Assembly: GCA_044356305.1 (NCBI GenBank)
Contig: JBIKWM010000024.1
Coordinates: 1 to 46,533 of the forward strand
Direction of reading: 5' to 3'
DNA length: 46,533 bases
From: JBIKWM01 sp044356305
GTDB lineage: Bacteria > Bacteroidota > Bacteroidia > UBA10329
The notes under the pieces are model-generated. The model was not told the DNA's origin, searched no databases, and was given only the letters and a program-made list of their open reading frames with translations. The stretch's first letter is position 1, and the number at the start of each line of letters is the position of its first letter. Below are positions 34,521-41,620 of the stretch, in pieces. Position numbers and translations under genes: made by a program.

Positions 34521-35248
34521 ACATTAGACACACTTTTCCCGCGGCCATGACCATGTGTGCGATCATCGGCCTCACCTCGTGCGAAGAGCTCTGCTTTGAC
34601 GCCACCGGCACCGAGACCACCCGCCAGCAGATAGTTGTAGGTGGCTACCGCAGCATCAAGAACATGAACGAGGGCGATGTGATATACACGCAGGGCGACA
34701 CCCTGCTGGTTATGGTATCGGCCGATGACCGCCTGTTCCAGACCATCCTTGTACAGAATGTTGACAGCAACCTTGTGCTCGACATTGACGAGGATTGCCT
34801 CAAGAATGTGGACAAGATGCAGTTCAACATCACAACACCCACCTTCACTGGCATTGACAACCGGGGCGAAGGCAGCTTCTCTGCCACCGATACCGTGGTG
34901 TCCACTCACATGGCCATCGACAATTCGGGCGCAGGGAACATCGACTTTCAGCGGCTCATTATCTCAAGTTCGAACGTGAATGTGAGCAGCACCGGATCCG
35001 TTTACCTCGCTGGCCCCGATACCACCGATCAGATCAACATCAACTGCTCAAGGTCGGGTGGGGTAGAGGCTGCCGGCTTTGTTACCCGTGCAGTGACCGT
35101 AAATGTTTCGGGCTCGGGCAGCGTAAAGATCCATGCCACCGAGACGCTCAATGTCAACATAACCGGCAGCGGAAACGTGTATTACAAAGGTCAGCCGGTC
35201 ATCACCTCCACCATCACCGGTACCGGGCAGGTGATAGATCAGAACTGA
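34517..35248 (+). CDS. GIN domain (DUF2807) lipoprotein
   Basis: This 243-residue predicted lipoprotein has a short hydrophobic leader ending GLTSC, so Cys22 is the probable lipidation site. The rest is the GIN/DUF2807 auto-adhesin-like beta-solenoid, with strand-turn repeats such as VNVSSTGSVYLAG, INCSRSGGVEAAG and LNVNITGSGNVYYKG, ending in ITGTGQV. Families like this are common in Bacteroidota envelopes; some may have adhesive or scaffold roles, but function is not proven. It overlaps the upstream gene by four bases (ATGA) and is followed by a strong terminator. Confidence 0.87.
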   Translation: MNIRHTFPAAMTMCAIIGLTSCEELCFDATGTETTRQQIVVGGYRSIKNMNEGDVIYTQGDTLLVMVSADDRLFQTILVQNVDSNLVLDIDEDCLKNVDKMQFNITTPTFTGIDNRGEGSFSATDTVVSTHMAIDNSGAGNIDFQRLIISSSNVNVSSTGSVYLAGPDTTDQININCSRSGGVEAAGFVTRAVTVNVSGSGSVKIHATETLNVNITGSGNVYYKGQPVITSTITGTGQVIDQN

Positions 35249-35270
35249 ACCGACACGGATAAGAAACAGA

Positions 35271-35306
35271 AAAGGCGGCCCCACAGATGGGGCCGCCTTT
35301 TCTTTT
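35271..35306. terminator. Bidirectional rho-independent terminator
   Basis: AAAGGCGGCCCCA (35271-35283) pairs perfectly with TGGGGCCGCCTTT (35288-35300), with a four-base loop CAGA, then TCTTTT. It lies between the convergent GIN-domain and DUF1573 genes. A 13-bp stem makes it the strongest terminator in the window. Confidence 0.93.
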
Positions 35307-35322
35307 CGGGGCTGGTCGTCTA

Positions 35323-35742
35323 TCAGTGACCGTGGCCGCTGTGATCTTCCTGCTTCTGCGTGGCAGGGGTCTCGTTGGCCTTCACATTGCCTGTGATGGT
35401 GAGGGTCTCAGTGCTCGGCTCGGTGTTCATGGTCACGGTCACCGTCTTGGTGAAGTTGCCGACACGGTTGGTGTCATACTTCACTTTGATGGCGGCCTTC
35501 TTGCCTGGCAGGATGGGCTCCTTTGGCCACTCGGGCACGGTGCATCCGCAGCTGCCCACAGCATTGCTTATCACCAAAGGCTCTTTGCCCGTGTTGGTGA
35601 ATTCGAACTGCGTGGTGCCGTCACCGCCCTGTTGGATGGTTCCGAAATCGTGCGTGTTCTTAGCGAACTTGGCACTGGCCTGAGCAAAGCTGAGGGCGGG
35701 TACCAGAATGGCTGCGAAAAGAATGGCTGAGAAGGTTTTCAT
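35323..35742 (-). CDS. DUF1573 domain exported protein with His-rich tail
   Basis: This 139-residue protein has a signal peptide (about 1-19, ALSFAQ) and one DUF1573 domain, an immunoglobulin-like fold common in Bacteroidota envelopes. The classic segment is VGSCGCTVPEWPKEPILPG, with its Cys-Gly-Cys. FAKNTHDFGTIQQG opens the domain and FTNTGKEPLVI follows. The C-terminus ends EDHSGHGH, a short His-rich tail that could bind metal; that is inference. A start at 35742 is chosen because MKTFSAILFAAILVP is a clean signal peptide; a longer frame to 35913 adds 57 residues of no sense. The function of the domain is unknown. Confidence 0.88.
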   Translation of the reverse strand: MKTFSAILFAAILVPALSFAQASAKFAKNTHDFGTIQQGGDGTTQFEFTNTGKEPLVISNAVGSCGCTVPEWPKEPILPGKKAAIKVKYDTNRVGNFTKTVTVTMNTEPSTETLTITGNVKANETPATQKQEDHSGHGH

Positions 35743-35961
35743 GGATGAAGTGGTTTGGTTTGAAGTTTCAGTCTGTGTGATTCTGGGCGGTGAAGATCGG
35801 TATGATCCCCTATTCCGAACATTGCATGGCTTTGTTAACACCGCAGGCATGGGTTCTTGGCATTGTTGAGATAGACATCTGCGTATCTGCTCCAGCATCC
35901 ATAGGGTTTCCATTGTCTGCTTTTCGTGTCGCCATGGCTTAGCAACTATCGGGCCAACGGA

Positions 35962-35969
35962 TACCTTTG
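35962..35969 (+). promoter_or_regulatory. -7 box (TACCTTTG) of ridA, nearly leaderless
   Basis: TACCTTTG exactly fits TAnnTTTG and ends 6 bases before the ATG at 35976. Transcription would start at or within a few bases of the start codon. This makes the upstream TTG at 35967 an unlikely start. Confidence 0.6.
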
Positions 35970-35975
35970 GGCATC

Positions 35976-36359
35976 ATGAAACAACGAATACACACCAATT
36001 CGGCCCCACAGGCCATCGGGCCATACAGCCAGGCAGTGTTTGTCAACGGTACCCTTTACACAAGTGGTCAGATAGCCCTTGACCCCGCTACGGGCCAGCT
36101 TGTTATGGAAAGCCTCACGGCCGAGACGCACCGCGTGATGCAGAATCTTGATGGGGTGCTACAGGCGGCCGGGCTCGGTTTCGGGCAGGTGGTGAAGACC
36201 ACCATCTTCCTATCAGACATGGCCCATTTTGCCACAGTCAACAGCATATATGCCGGCTATTTCGGGCCCGATGACATACTGCCTGCCCGCGAGACGGTAC
36301 AGGTGGCCGGATTGCCCAAAGGGGTGAATGTGGAGATATCGATGGTGGCGGTTCAGTGA
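35976..36359 (+). CDS. ridA: RidA family protein (enamine/imine deaminase)
   Basis: This 127-residue member of the YjgF/YER057c/UK114 family hydrolyses reactive enamine/imine intermediates, such as 2-aminoacrylate released by PLP enzymes, to keto acids and ammonia. The marks are SAPQAIGPYSQAV (10-22), LYTSGQIALDPATGQL, VVKTTIFLSDM and the end segment PARETVQVAGLPKGVNVEIS, which contains the conserved catalytic Arg. The length is normal. A TTG start at 35967 would overlap the -7 promoter box, so ATG 35976 is used. Its 3' end overlaps the convergent secreted-protein gene by seven bases. Confidence 0.92.
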   Translation: MKQRIHTNSAPQAIGPYSQAVFVNGTLYTSGQIALDPATGQLVMESLTAETHRVMQNLDGVLQAAGLGFGQVVKTTIFLSDMAHFATVNSIYAGYFGPDDILPARETVQVAGLPKGVNVEISMVAVQ

Positions 36360-37054
36360 ACCATCAGCCTGCGCGTGCGGCCCTCCTCATCGGTGATGGT
36401 GATGATGCTCGATGTGGGCATTTCTACAGTCAGAACGCCTGTTCCTCTCTCTTTGGTAAATGCTGATAGCGATCTGCCGCTGAGGTCGGTGACCGAGATG
36501 CGCAGGTTTTGGCCCACATGGTCGCGCACATGGAGGATGCCGGCAGAGGTCCAGGCCTCCCAGTTGCCTTCGGTGGCTGTGTTCACCGCTTCGGGCGATG
36601 CCACTATGAGCCGTATCAGGTGCTGGAAATCGAAATAGGTTGATGTACCGAAATCGACCTCGGCCCTGAAGTACACCACAATGCTGTAGGTGCCCGATGG
36701 AACCTGCACATCGGTGGCACTGATGCCTATGCAGGCCGGGAATCCGCCCGCAAAGAGCCCTTCGGCAGGGTCGGGCACCGCCACGAAACCAGCAGGCAGG
36801 CCGGTGACACTGTCCACCCAGAATCCAATCACATCCACAGTGACAGGGTCGCCCCCGAGGTTGTACGATGAGTCGGCCGGCACAAACAGCCGCAGATGAT
36901 CGGCATACGCCTGCCCGATATGGGCCGTGTCAAGGTACTGTCCGAACTCAGGGTCCCACATCACCTCAGGTCCGGGCAGGGCAGGGGTGGGGCATTGGGC
37001 CACAGCCATCTGGCCCGACAGAAGCAACAGGGCAGTGGAAAGATATTGGCGCAT
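36353..37054 (-). CDS. Secreted protein with T9SS type A-like C-terminus, unknown function
   Basis: This 233-residue exported protein has a signal peptide (about 1-19, ending MAVAQ) and a mature part with CPTPALPGPEVMWDPEFGQY and several Asp/Pro-rich loops. The C-terminal 75 residues look like a T9SS type A end: ILHVRDHVGQNLRISVTDL, SGRSLSAF and a final EEGRTRRLMVH, but the usual YPNP start is not obvious, so it may be a variant. ATG 37054 is used because it gives a clean signal peptide; a frame open seven residues upstream is unlikely. No named family was recognised. It overlaps ridA by seven bases at the 3' ends. Confidence 0.65.
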   Translation of the reverse strand: MRQYLSTALLLLSGQMAVAQCPTPALPGPEVMWDPEFGQYLDTAHIGQAYADHLRLFVPADSSYNLGGDPVTVDVIGFWVDSVTGLPAGFVAVPDPAEGLFAGGFPACIGISATDVQVPSGTYSIVVYFRAEVDFGTSTYFDFQHLIRLIVASPEAVNTATEGNWEAWTSAGILHVRDHVGQNLRISVTDLSGRSLSAFTKERGTGVLTVEMPTSSIITITDEEGRTRRLMVH

Positions 37055-37157
37055 CAGAGTAATGGATTCAGGCATTGCGTCTATGGGAATGTGCGGTAAA
37101 TGACGGGTTAATTTTAAATGGTTTGTTCAACTTGAACGAATCTGGAATTTTAGGAAT

Positions 37158-37985
37158 TCAATCGTTCTGATCCAGGTGGAGTATGCGGTTCACGGCCCGC
37201 TGCAATGCTAGGCGGTCAAATTGGGTCGGTCCCGAGGAGGTTCCTGCACTTTTCGAGAGTTTCTGTCCGTCATCGGCCCTTATCAGTTGGTGATGGAAGA
37301 ACCGGACCTGAGCAAAGGACTCCATGTGAAGGACTTTGGCCATGTACAGTTGCACAGCGGTAGAGGCCAAAAGATCTTCGCCCCGAACGATGAGCCCGAT
37401 GCCAAAATGGACATCATCGGCCAATGAGGCGACCTGATAGGCCGCCCTTCCATCGCGTCTCCTCACCACCGGGTCAGGAATCTGTTCGGTGAGATTGACT
37501 GCCAAATCGCCCATAATCCCATCCCTGAAACGGACCACGGTATCCATGGGTATCCTCAGTCTCCATGCCACATCGGGCGCATGGAGCGGCAGTTGACCCT
37601 GTCGGCACCGGTGGTTCTCATCGCAAAGCGAATGCCCCGACAATTCTTTTCTCGAACAGCCGCAGGCATACACCGCTTGCGCATCGACAAGCCCTTGCAG
37701 CAGCGCATCATATAGGTGCGCCCTGCGTTGCTGCGACCAGTTGCGCTTAAAGTCATAGGAGCCGGTAGGCCCAAGCTGCCAATCGATTCCCAATTCCCTC
37801 ATCACGCTAAAAACATCATTCAGGTATTCTGCCCTAAGTCTTTCATCATCAATATCATCAATCCTTAAGAGAATGCCTGCGCCCTCTATTTCTGCCAATT
37901 TCTGGGTGATCAGGAAATTGAGCGCATTGCCGCTGTGCAGGTATCCGCTCGGGGTGGGCGCTATGCGGGTCAGCAGCGGTGGCAT
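37158..37985 (-). CDS. gluQ: Glutamyl-Q tRNA(Asp) synthetase (GluQ/YadB-like)
   Basis: This 275-residue class I synthetase-like enzyme attaches glutamate to queuosine at position 34 of tRNA(Asp), rather than charging tRNA(Glu). The HIGH-like motif is GYLHSGNA (14-21), the ATP-site motif RIDDIDDERLR (41-51) follows, and the KMSKS-like motif is QKLSKSAG (241-248). Residues YACGCSRKELSGHSLCDENHRC (106-127) hold the cluster of Cys that binds zinc in GluQ. The lack of the anticodon-binding domain of GltX also supports GluQ. ATG 37985 is chosen as the start of the conserved region; the frame open to 38213 overlaps purT and is meaningless. It is divergent from purT with a 36-base gap. Confidence 0.9.
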   Translation of the reverse strand: MPPLLTRIAPTPSGYLHSGNALNFLITQKLAEIEGAGILLRIDDIDDERLRAEYLNDVFSVMRELGIDWQLGPTGSYDFKRNWSQQRRAHLYDALLQGLVDAQAVYACGCSRKELSGHSLCDENHRCRQGQLPLHAPDVAWRLRIPMDTVVRFRDGIMGDLAVNLTEQIPDPVVRRRDGRAAYQVASLADDVHFGIGLIVRGEDLLASTAVQLYMAKVLHMESFAQVRFFHHQLIRADDGQKLSKSAGTSSGPTQFDRLALQRAVNRILHLDQND

Positions 37986-37994
37986 CGGGCGGGC

Positions 37995-38017
37995 TAAGTT
38001 TGCCGAAAAAATCGGCA
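37995..38017 (+). promoter_or_regulatory. Shared divergent promoter/operator region of gluQ and purT
   Basis: TAAGTTTG (37995-38002) fits the plus-strand -7 consensus for purT. It runs straight into an inverted repeat TGCCGA-AAAAA-TCGGCA (38001-38017), which ends five bases before the purT start at 38022. The repeat could be an operator or a leader hairpin. All of this lies in a 36-base gap shared with the divergent gluQ gene. Confidence 0.5.
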
Positions 38018-38021
38018 GTAG

Positions 38022-39188
38022 ATGCACAAGAAGGTGATGTTGCTCGGATCGGGAGAACTGGGCAAGGAATTCGTGATAGCCATGCAGCGCCTCGGGCAGC
38101 ACGTGGTGGCGGTCGATAGCTATGCTGGTGCCCCCGCCATGCAGGTTGCGCATGAATCGGAGGTGATAGACATGCTTGATGGCGATGCGCTGGACCGTAT
38201 TGTGGCCCGGCACACCCCCGACCTGATAGTGCCCGAGATAGAGGCCATCCGCACGGAACGGTTCTATGCCTATGAGAAGCAGGGAATACAGGTGGTGCCC
38301 AGTGCCAAAGCGGCCAACTATACCATGAACCGCAGGGCCATACGCGACCTTGCGGCCAAGGAACTGGGCCTCCGCACGGCCGATTTCCGTTACGCCCGTT
38401 CGGCCCAGGAGCTGAAGGACGGTGTGGCTCAGGTGGGTCTGCCGTGCGTGGTTAAACCCCTTATGTCTTCATCAGGCAAGGGGCAGAGTGTCATCCGCAC
38501 CGCCCATGAGGTCGAACGTGCGTGGGATTATGCGGTGTCGGGGTCGCGGGGCGACATTGTTGAGGTGATCGTAGAGGCCTTCGTGAAGTTCGACTTTGAG
38601 ATAACCCTGCTGACGGTGACCCAGAAGAACGGCCCCACGCAGTTCTGCCCGCCCATAGGCCACAGGCAGGAACGTGGCGACTACCAGGAAAGCTGGCAGC
38701 CCTGCCCCATGCGGCCCGAAGACCTTGCAGTGGCGCAGCAGATGGCCGACAAGGTGACCCGTGCGCTGGGCGGTGCAGGCATCTGGGGCGTTGAGTTCTT
38801 CATTGCGCCCGATGGGGTCTATTTCTCCGAGCTATCGCCACGGCCGCACGACACGGGCATGGTCACATTGGCCGGCTCGCAGAATTTCTCAGAGTTCGAG
38901 CTGCACGCCCGTGCAGTGTTGGGCCTGCCCATACCCGAAGTGGTGCTTGAGCGTGCTGCCGCCAGTGCGGTGATCCTGGCCATGGACGAAAACACCTCAA
39001 CGCCCGTATTCACCGGACTGGAGGCCGCTGCCGCAATAAAGGGGTCGGATGTGAGGATATTCGGTAAGCCCACCACCCGCAGATACCGCAGGATGGGCGT
39101 TGCCCTGGCCAACGGGCCCGTGGGGTCAGATATCGATGGGCTGAGAGAGCGGGCCATGCATGTGGCCGCGCTCGTTAAGGTGAGCTGA
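38022..39188 (+). CDS. purT: Formate-dependent phosphoribosylglycinamide formyltransferase PurT
   Basis: This 388-residue ATP-grasp enzyme (E. coli PurT is 392) makes formyl-GAR from GAR, formate and ATP in purine synthesis, without folate. The N-terminal domain opens with VMLLGSGELGKEFVIAMQRLG (the last residue is 26). The ATP-grasp region has CVVKPLMSSSGKGQSV, FVKFDFEITLLTV, IGHRQERGDYQESWQP (substrate region), GAGIWGVEFF and LSPRPHDTGMVT. Its start is at 38022, after a -7 box and a short palindrome. It is divergent from gluQ and abuts nusB at the stop codons (39188/39189) with no terminator. This is a confident identification. Confidence 0.96.
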   Translation: MHKKVMLLGSGELGKEFVIAMQRLGQHVVAVDSYAGAPAMQVAHESEVIDMLDGDALDRIVARHTPDLIVPEIEAIRTERFYAYEKQGIQVVPSAKAANYTMNRRAIRDLAAKELGLRTADFRYARSAQELKDGVAQVGLPCVVKPLMSSSGKGQSVIRTAHEVERAWDYAVSGSRGDIVEVIVEAFVKFDFEITLLTVTQKNGPTQFCPPIGHRQERGDYQESWQPCPMRPEDLAVAQQMADKVTRALGGAGIWGVEFFIAPDGVYFSELSPRPHDTGMVTLAGSQNFSEFELHARAVLGLPIPEVVLERAAASAVILAMDENTSTPVFTGLEAAAAIKGSDVRIFGKPTTRRYRRMGVALANGPVGSDIDGLRERAMHVAALVKVS

Positions 39189-40139
39189 TCACTCCACCAG
39201 TCCCTTGCCCTCTTTGCGCACCAGTCCTTTGGCGCGTAGGTCGATGAGCAGACTGTCCAGAATGCCATTGATGAAGTTGGCGCTCTTGGGTGTGCTGTAC
39301 TCCTTGGCTATCTCTATGTATTCGTTCATGCTCACCTTGGGCGGCACCTCGGTGAGGGTGATGAACTCGGTAAGCGCCATTTCCATCAATAGCAGATCGG
39401 TGCTGGCCAGGCGTTCGGTCTCCCAGTTGGCTGTGCGCGCCTTGATCAGCTTCAGGTTCTCATCGTGGCGCTGCAAGGTCTTGCGGAACAGGTCGCGGAC
39501 AAAGGCGGTATCCTCTTTCGTGTCCTTGTACAACGGCAACAGCGGCAATCTGCTGCCCAACTCGGCCGATTTAACTGATTGGATCGTTCGCTCCACCATC
39601 TGCGCCACCTGCTCGGCATCGTTGGCCGAGTGGATGCTGCGTTCCTCATAAATGGACAGCAGATGCTCGTCATTGAGCATGAACCGCTCATAGAATAGAT
39701 GGACAATGGCGCGGTCTGACTTTATATCAGTTTCCGGGCCGGCCATGTAGGCCTGGTACTCCTCCGACTCGCGCAGGGCACTGAACAGTTTGCGCACCAG
39801 TTCGCGGTGATCGCGCCAGTACAACCTGCGCTGCTCCTGCTCCTTGCGCAGGGCGGTGCTCGCCTCTAGGGCCAGTAGCACCGTGTTATTCACAAGGCGA
39901 AGGTTCGGATTCAGGTCATCGGGGGTGGGCAGGCGTTTCTTCCTGCCTTCCTCAATGCGCTCGCGGGCCGCATCGAGCAGTTCCACCAGAAAGAGCAGTT
40001 GAAGGATATACAGTTCGTATACCTTGTCAATGCTGTGTGTGAGCAATTTCTCGCCTGCCGCCACATCCGTTCCCTCCGAACCTTGATAGGCGAACAGTGC
40101 TTGCATCACTTTCACCCTCAGGTGCCTCCTGCTCAACAT
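39189..40139 (-). CDS. nusB: Transcription antitermination factor NusB (long Bacteroidota form)
   Basis: This 316-residue protein begins with MLSRRHLRVKVMQALFAYQG, the canonical NusB start (RRxxRexxvQaLfayq). The C-terminal part has LASTDLLLMEMALTEFITL, PPKVSMNEYIEIAKEYSTPK and SANFINGILDSLL, matching the second half of the NusB fold that binds boxA RNA with NusE. Its middle is much longer than E. coli NusB (139 residues), as in other Bacteroidota. It promotes antitermination in rRNA operons. No ribosomal gene or rRNA is nearby. It converges with purT, stop to stop. Confidence 0.92.
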   Translation of the reverse strand: MLSRRHLRVKVMQALFAYQGSEGTDVAAGEKLLTHSIDKVYELYILQLLFLVELLDAARERIEEGRKKRLPTPDDLNPNLRLVNNTVLLALEASTALRKEQEQRRLYWRDHRELVRKLFSALRESEEYQAYMAGPETDIKSDRAIVHLFYERFMLNDEHLLSIYEERSIHSANDAEQVAQMVERTIQSVKSAELGSRLPLLPLYKDTKEDTAFVRDLFRKTLQRHDENLKLIKARTANWETERLASTDLLLMEMALTEFITLTEVPPKVSMNEYIEIAKEYSTPKSANFINGILDSLLIDLRAKGLVRKEGKGLVE

Positions 40140-40384
40140 GACTTCTTTTTTTGTCCTTCGCTGTCAGCAGTCTGTCCCGCACCAGCGGAGATTGCCATCA
40201 GTTTCAGGATGATTAATCAAAAAACAGATCAAAGAACCTTATTCCTATCAGCCCCTCATTTTGAAGTAAGATGCCCCGCAGGCTGAGGAAAACCTGCGAT
40301 ATCTATTGGATCGTCAAGATCAGGGAACGGGCCGCCTGTTCGCCATTAGCCGACAGTCAATGGCCCTGCGTTCCCCACTTCCAC
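40140..40384. other. Spacer between nusB and leucine dehydrogenase, weak hairpin
   Basis: No gene is seen here. Part of the stretch folds: GGGAACGGGCC (about 40322-40332) can pair imperfectly with GGCCCTGCGTTCCC (40363-40376), possibly ending the leucine dehydrogenase transcript, which runs leftward. There is no clear T-tract. Confidence 0.3.
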
Positions 40385-41482
40385 TCACCACCTGCTCTTG
40401 GTACGTGCAATGGAGTCGATACGCTGTTTGGCGGTACGGATGGCAGCCTCTTGCGGGGTGATGCCCTCTGTATCGGCCATGGTGAGGATACCCAACGTGG
40501 TGTTGTAGATGTTCTCGGCCATTTTCATGCTCATCTCGCTGTCAAAGCCTTTCACCTCAGAGTACACGTTGATGACCCCACCGGCATTGATCACAAAATC
40601 GGGGGCGTAGAGTATGCCCCGCTCGCGCAGCATCTTGCCATGTACTATCTCATTGGCCAACTGATTGTTGGCGGCACCGGCCACAATGGCGCACTTGAGG
40701 CGCGGAATGCTGTTGTCGTTGAGGGTGGCACCCAGCGCACAGGGGGCGTAGATGTCAACTGCCTGATCGTACACCGCATCGGCACGCACAATTGTCACAC
40801 CATACTCCTCTTTGATGGCATCGAGGCGCTCCTGATTGATGTCAGTTATAAACACCTCGGCACCTTCCTCCACGAGATATTCCACGAGTGTCTCGCCTAC
40901 GTGGCCCACGCCCTGCACCATCACCTTACGGCCCTTGAGCATGTCGCTGCCCCAGCGGAATGTGGAGGCGGCCTTCATGCCCATGAACACGCCATAGGCC
41001 GTAACGGGCGATGGGTTGCCACTGCCGCCCATGGCCTCGTCTATGCCTGCCACGTGGTCGGTCTCCTCGCTGATGTGGTTCATGTCTGAGGTCTCCATGC
41101 CCACGTCCTCGGCTGTGATGTACTTGCCGCCCAGGCTGTCAACAAACTGCCCGAACCTGCGCATCAGCGCCTCGTTCTTCTGCTTGCGGGCATCGCCAAT
41201 GATCACGGCCTTTCCACCCCCCAGGTTGAGTCCGCTCACCGCGTTCTTAAAGGTCATGCCGCGCGAAAGGCGCAGTACGTCCCACAGCGCCTCGGCCTCC
41301 GATGCGTAGTTCCACATGCGGCAACCGCCAAGGGCCGGGCCCAATACCGTGTTATGCACCGCTATGATGGCCCGCAGACCTGTGTCGGGATCGTTGCAAA
41401 AGACCACCTGTTCGTGGTCCATCTCCATCATCTGGCCCAATACGCCCCCTATGGCATTGGCTGCCTTCACTTCAACTTCCAT
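40385..41482 (-). CDS. Leucine dehydrogenase (Glu/Leu/Phe/Val dehydrogenase family)
   Basis: This 365-residue NAD-dependent amino acid dehydrogenase most likely interconverts branched-chain amino acids and their keto acids. The dinucleotide-binding motif is GVGHVGETLV (191-200). The catalytic region is MTFKNAVSGLNLGGGKAV (76-93), where K79 and K91 correspond to the substrate and catalytic lysines of leucine dehydrogenase. SGNPSPVTAYGVFMGMKAA is family-typical. Family specificity (Leu, Val or Phe) cannot be fixed from sequence alone, but Leu is the common one for this Bacteroidota form. Divergent from the ABC exporter. Confidence 0.92.
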   Translation of the reverse strand: MEVEVKAANAIGGVLGQMMEMDHEQVVFCNDPDTGLRAIIAVHNTVLGPALGGCRMWNYASEAEALWDVLRLSRGMTFKNAVSGLNLGGGKAVIIGDARKQKNEALMRRFGQFVDSLGGKYITAEDVGMETSDMNHISEETDHVAGIDEAMGGSGNPSPVTAYGVFMGMKAASTFRWGSDMLKGRKVMVQGVGHVGETLVEYLVEEGAEVFITDINQERLDAIKEEYGVTIVRADAVYDQAVDIYAPCALGATLNDNSIPRLKCAIVAGAANNQLANEIVHGKMLRERGILYAPDFVINAGGVINVYSEVKGFDSEMSMKMAENIYNTTLGILTMADTEGITPQEAAIRTAKQRIDSIARTKSRW

Positions 41483-41558
41483 GCTTGATCGGATGTGTTC
41501 TTGTCAATGTTGCACCGCTGACCTTTTGTTTGATGTCCTGCCCGCGTGGTGCGTTCTG

Positions 41559-41577
41559 TAATTTCGCGGCAAAAGTA
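41559..41577. promoter_or_regulatory. Back-to-back -7 boxes between leucine dehydrogenase and the ABC exporter
   Basis: TAATTTCG (41559-41566) reads toward the ABC exporter on the plus strand. CAAAAGTA (41570-41577) is TACTTTTG on the minus strand, an exact TAnnTTTG match toward leucine dehydrogenase. Only three bases separate them, so the two promoters probably cannot be used at once by two polymerases. Confidence 0.55.
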
Positions 41578-41620
41578 AACATCCTTCTCAGCCTCGGTAT
41601 GGGCCATGGGATGCTAGATC

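Noticed and set aside
37986..38213. N-terminal extension of GluQ
   Set aside because: It is antisense to purT and has no synthetase features; the conserved domain starts at 37985.
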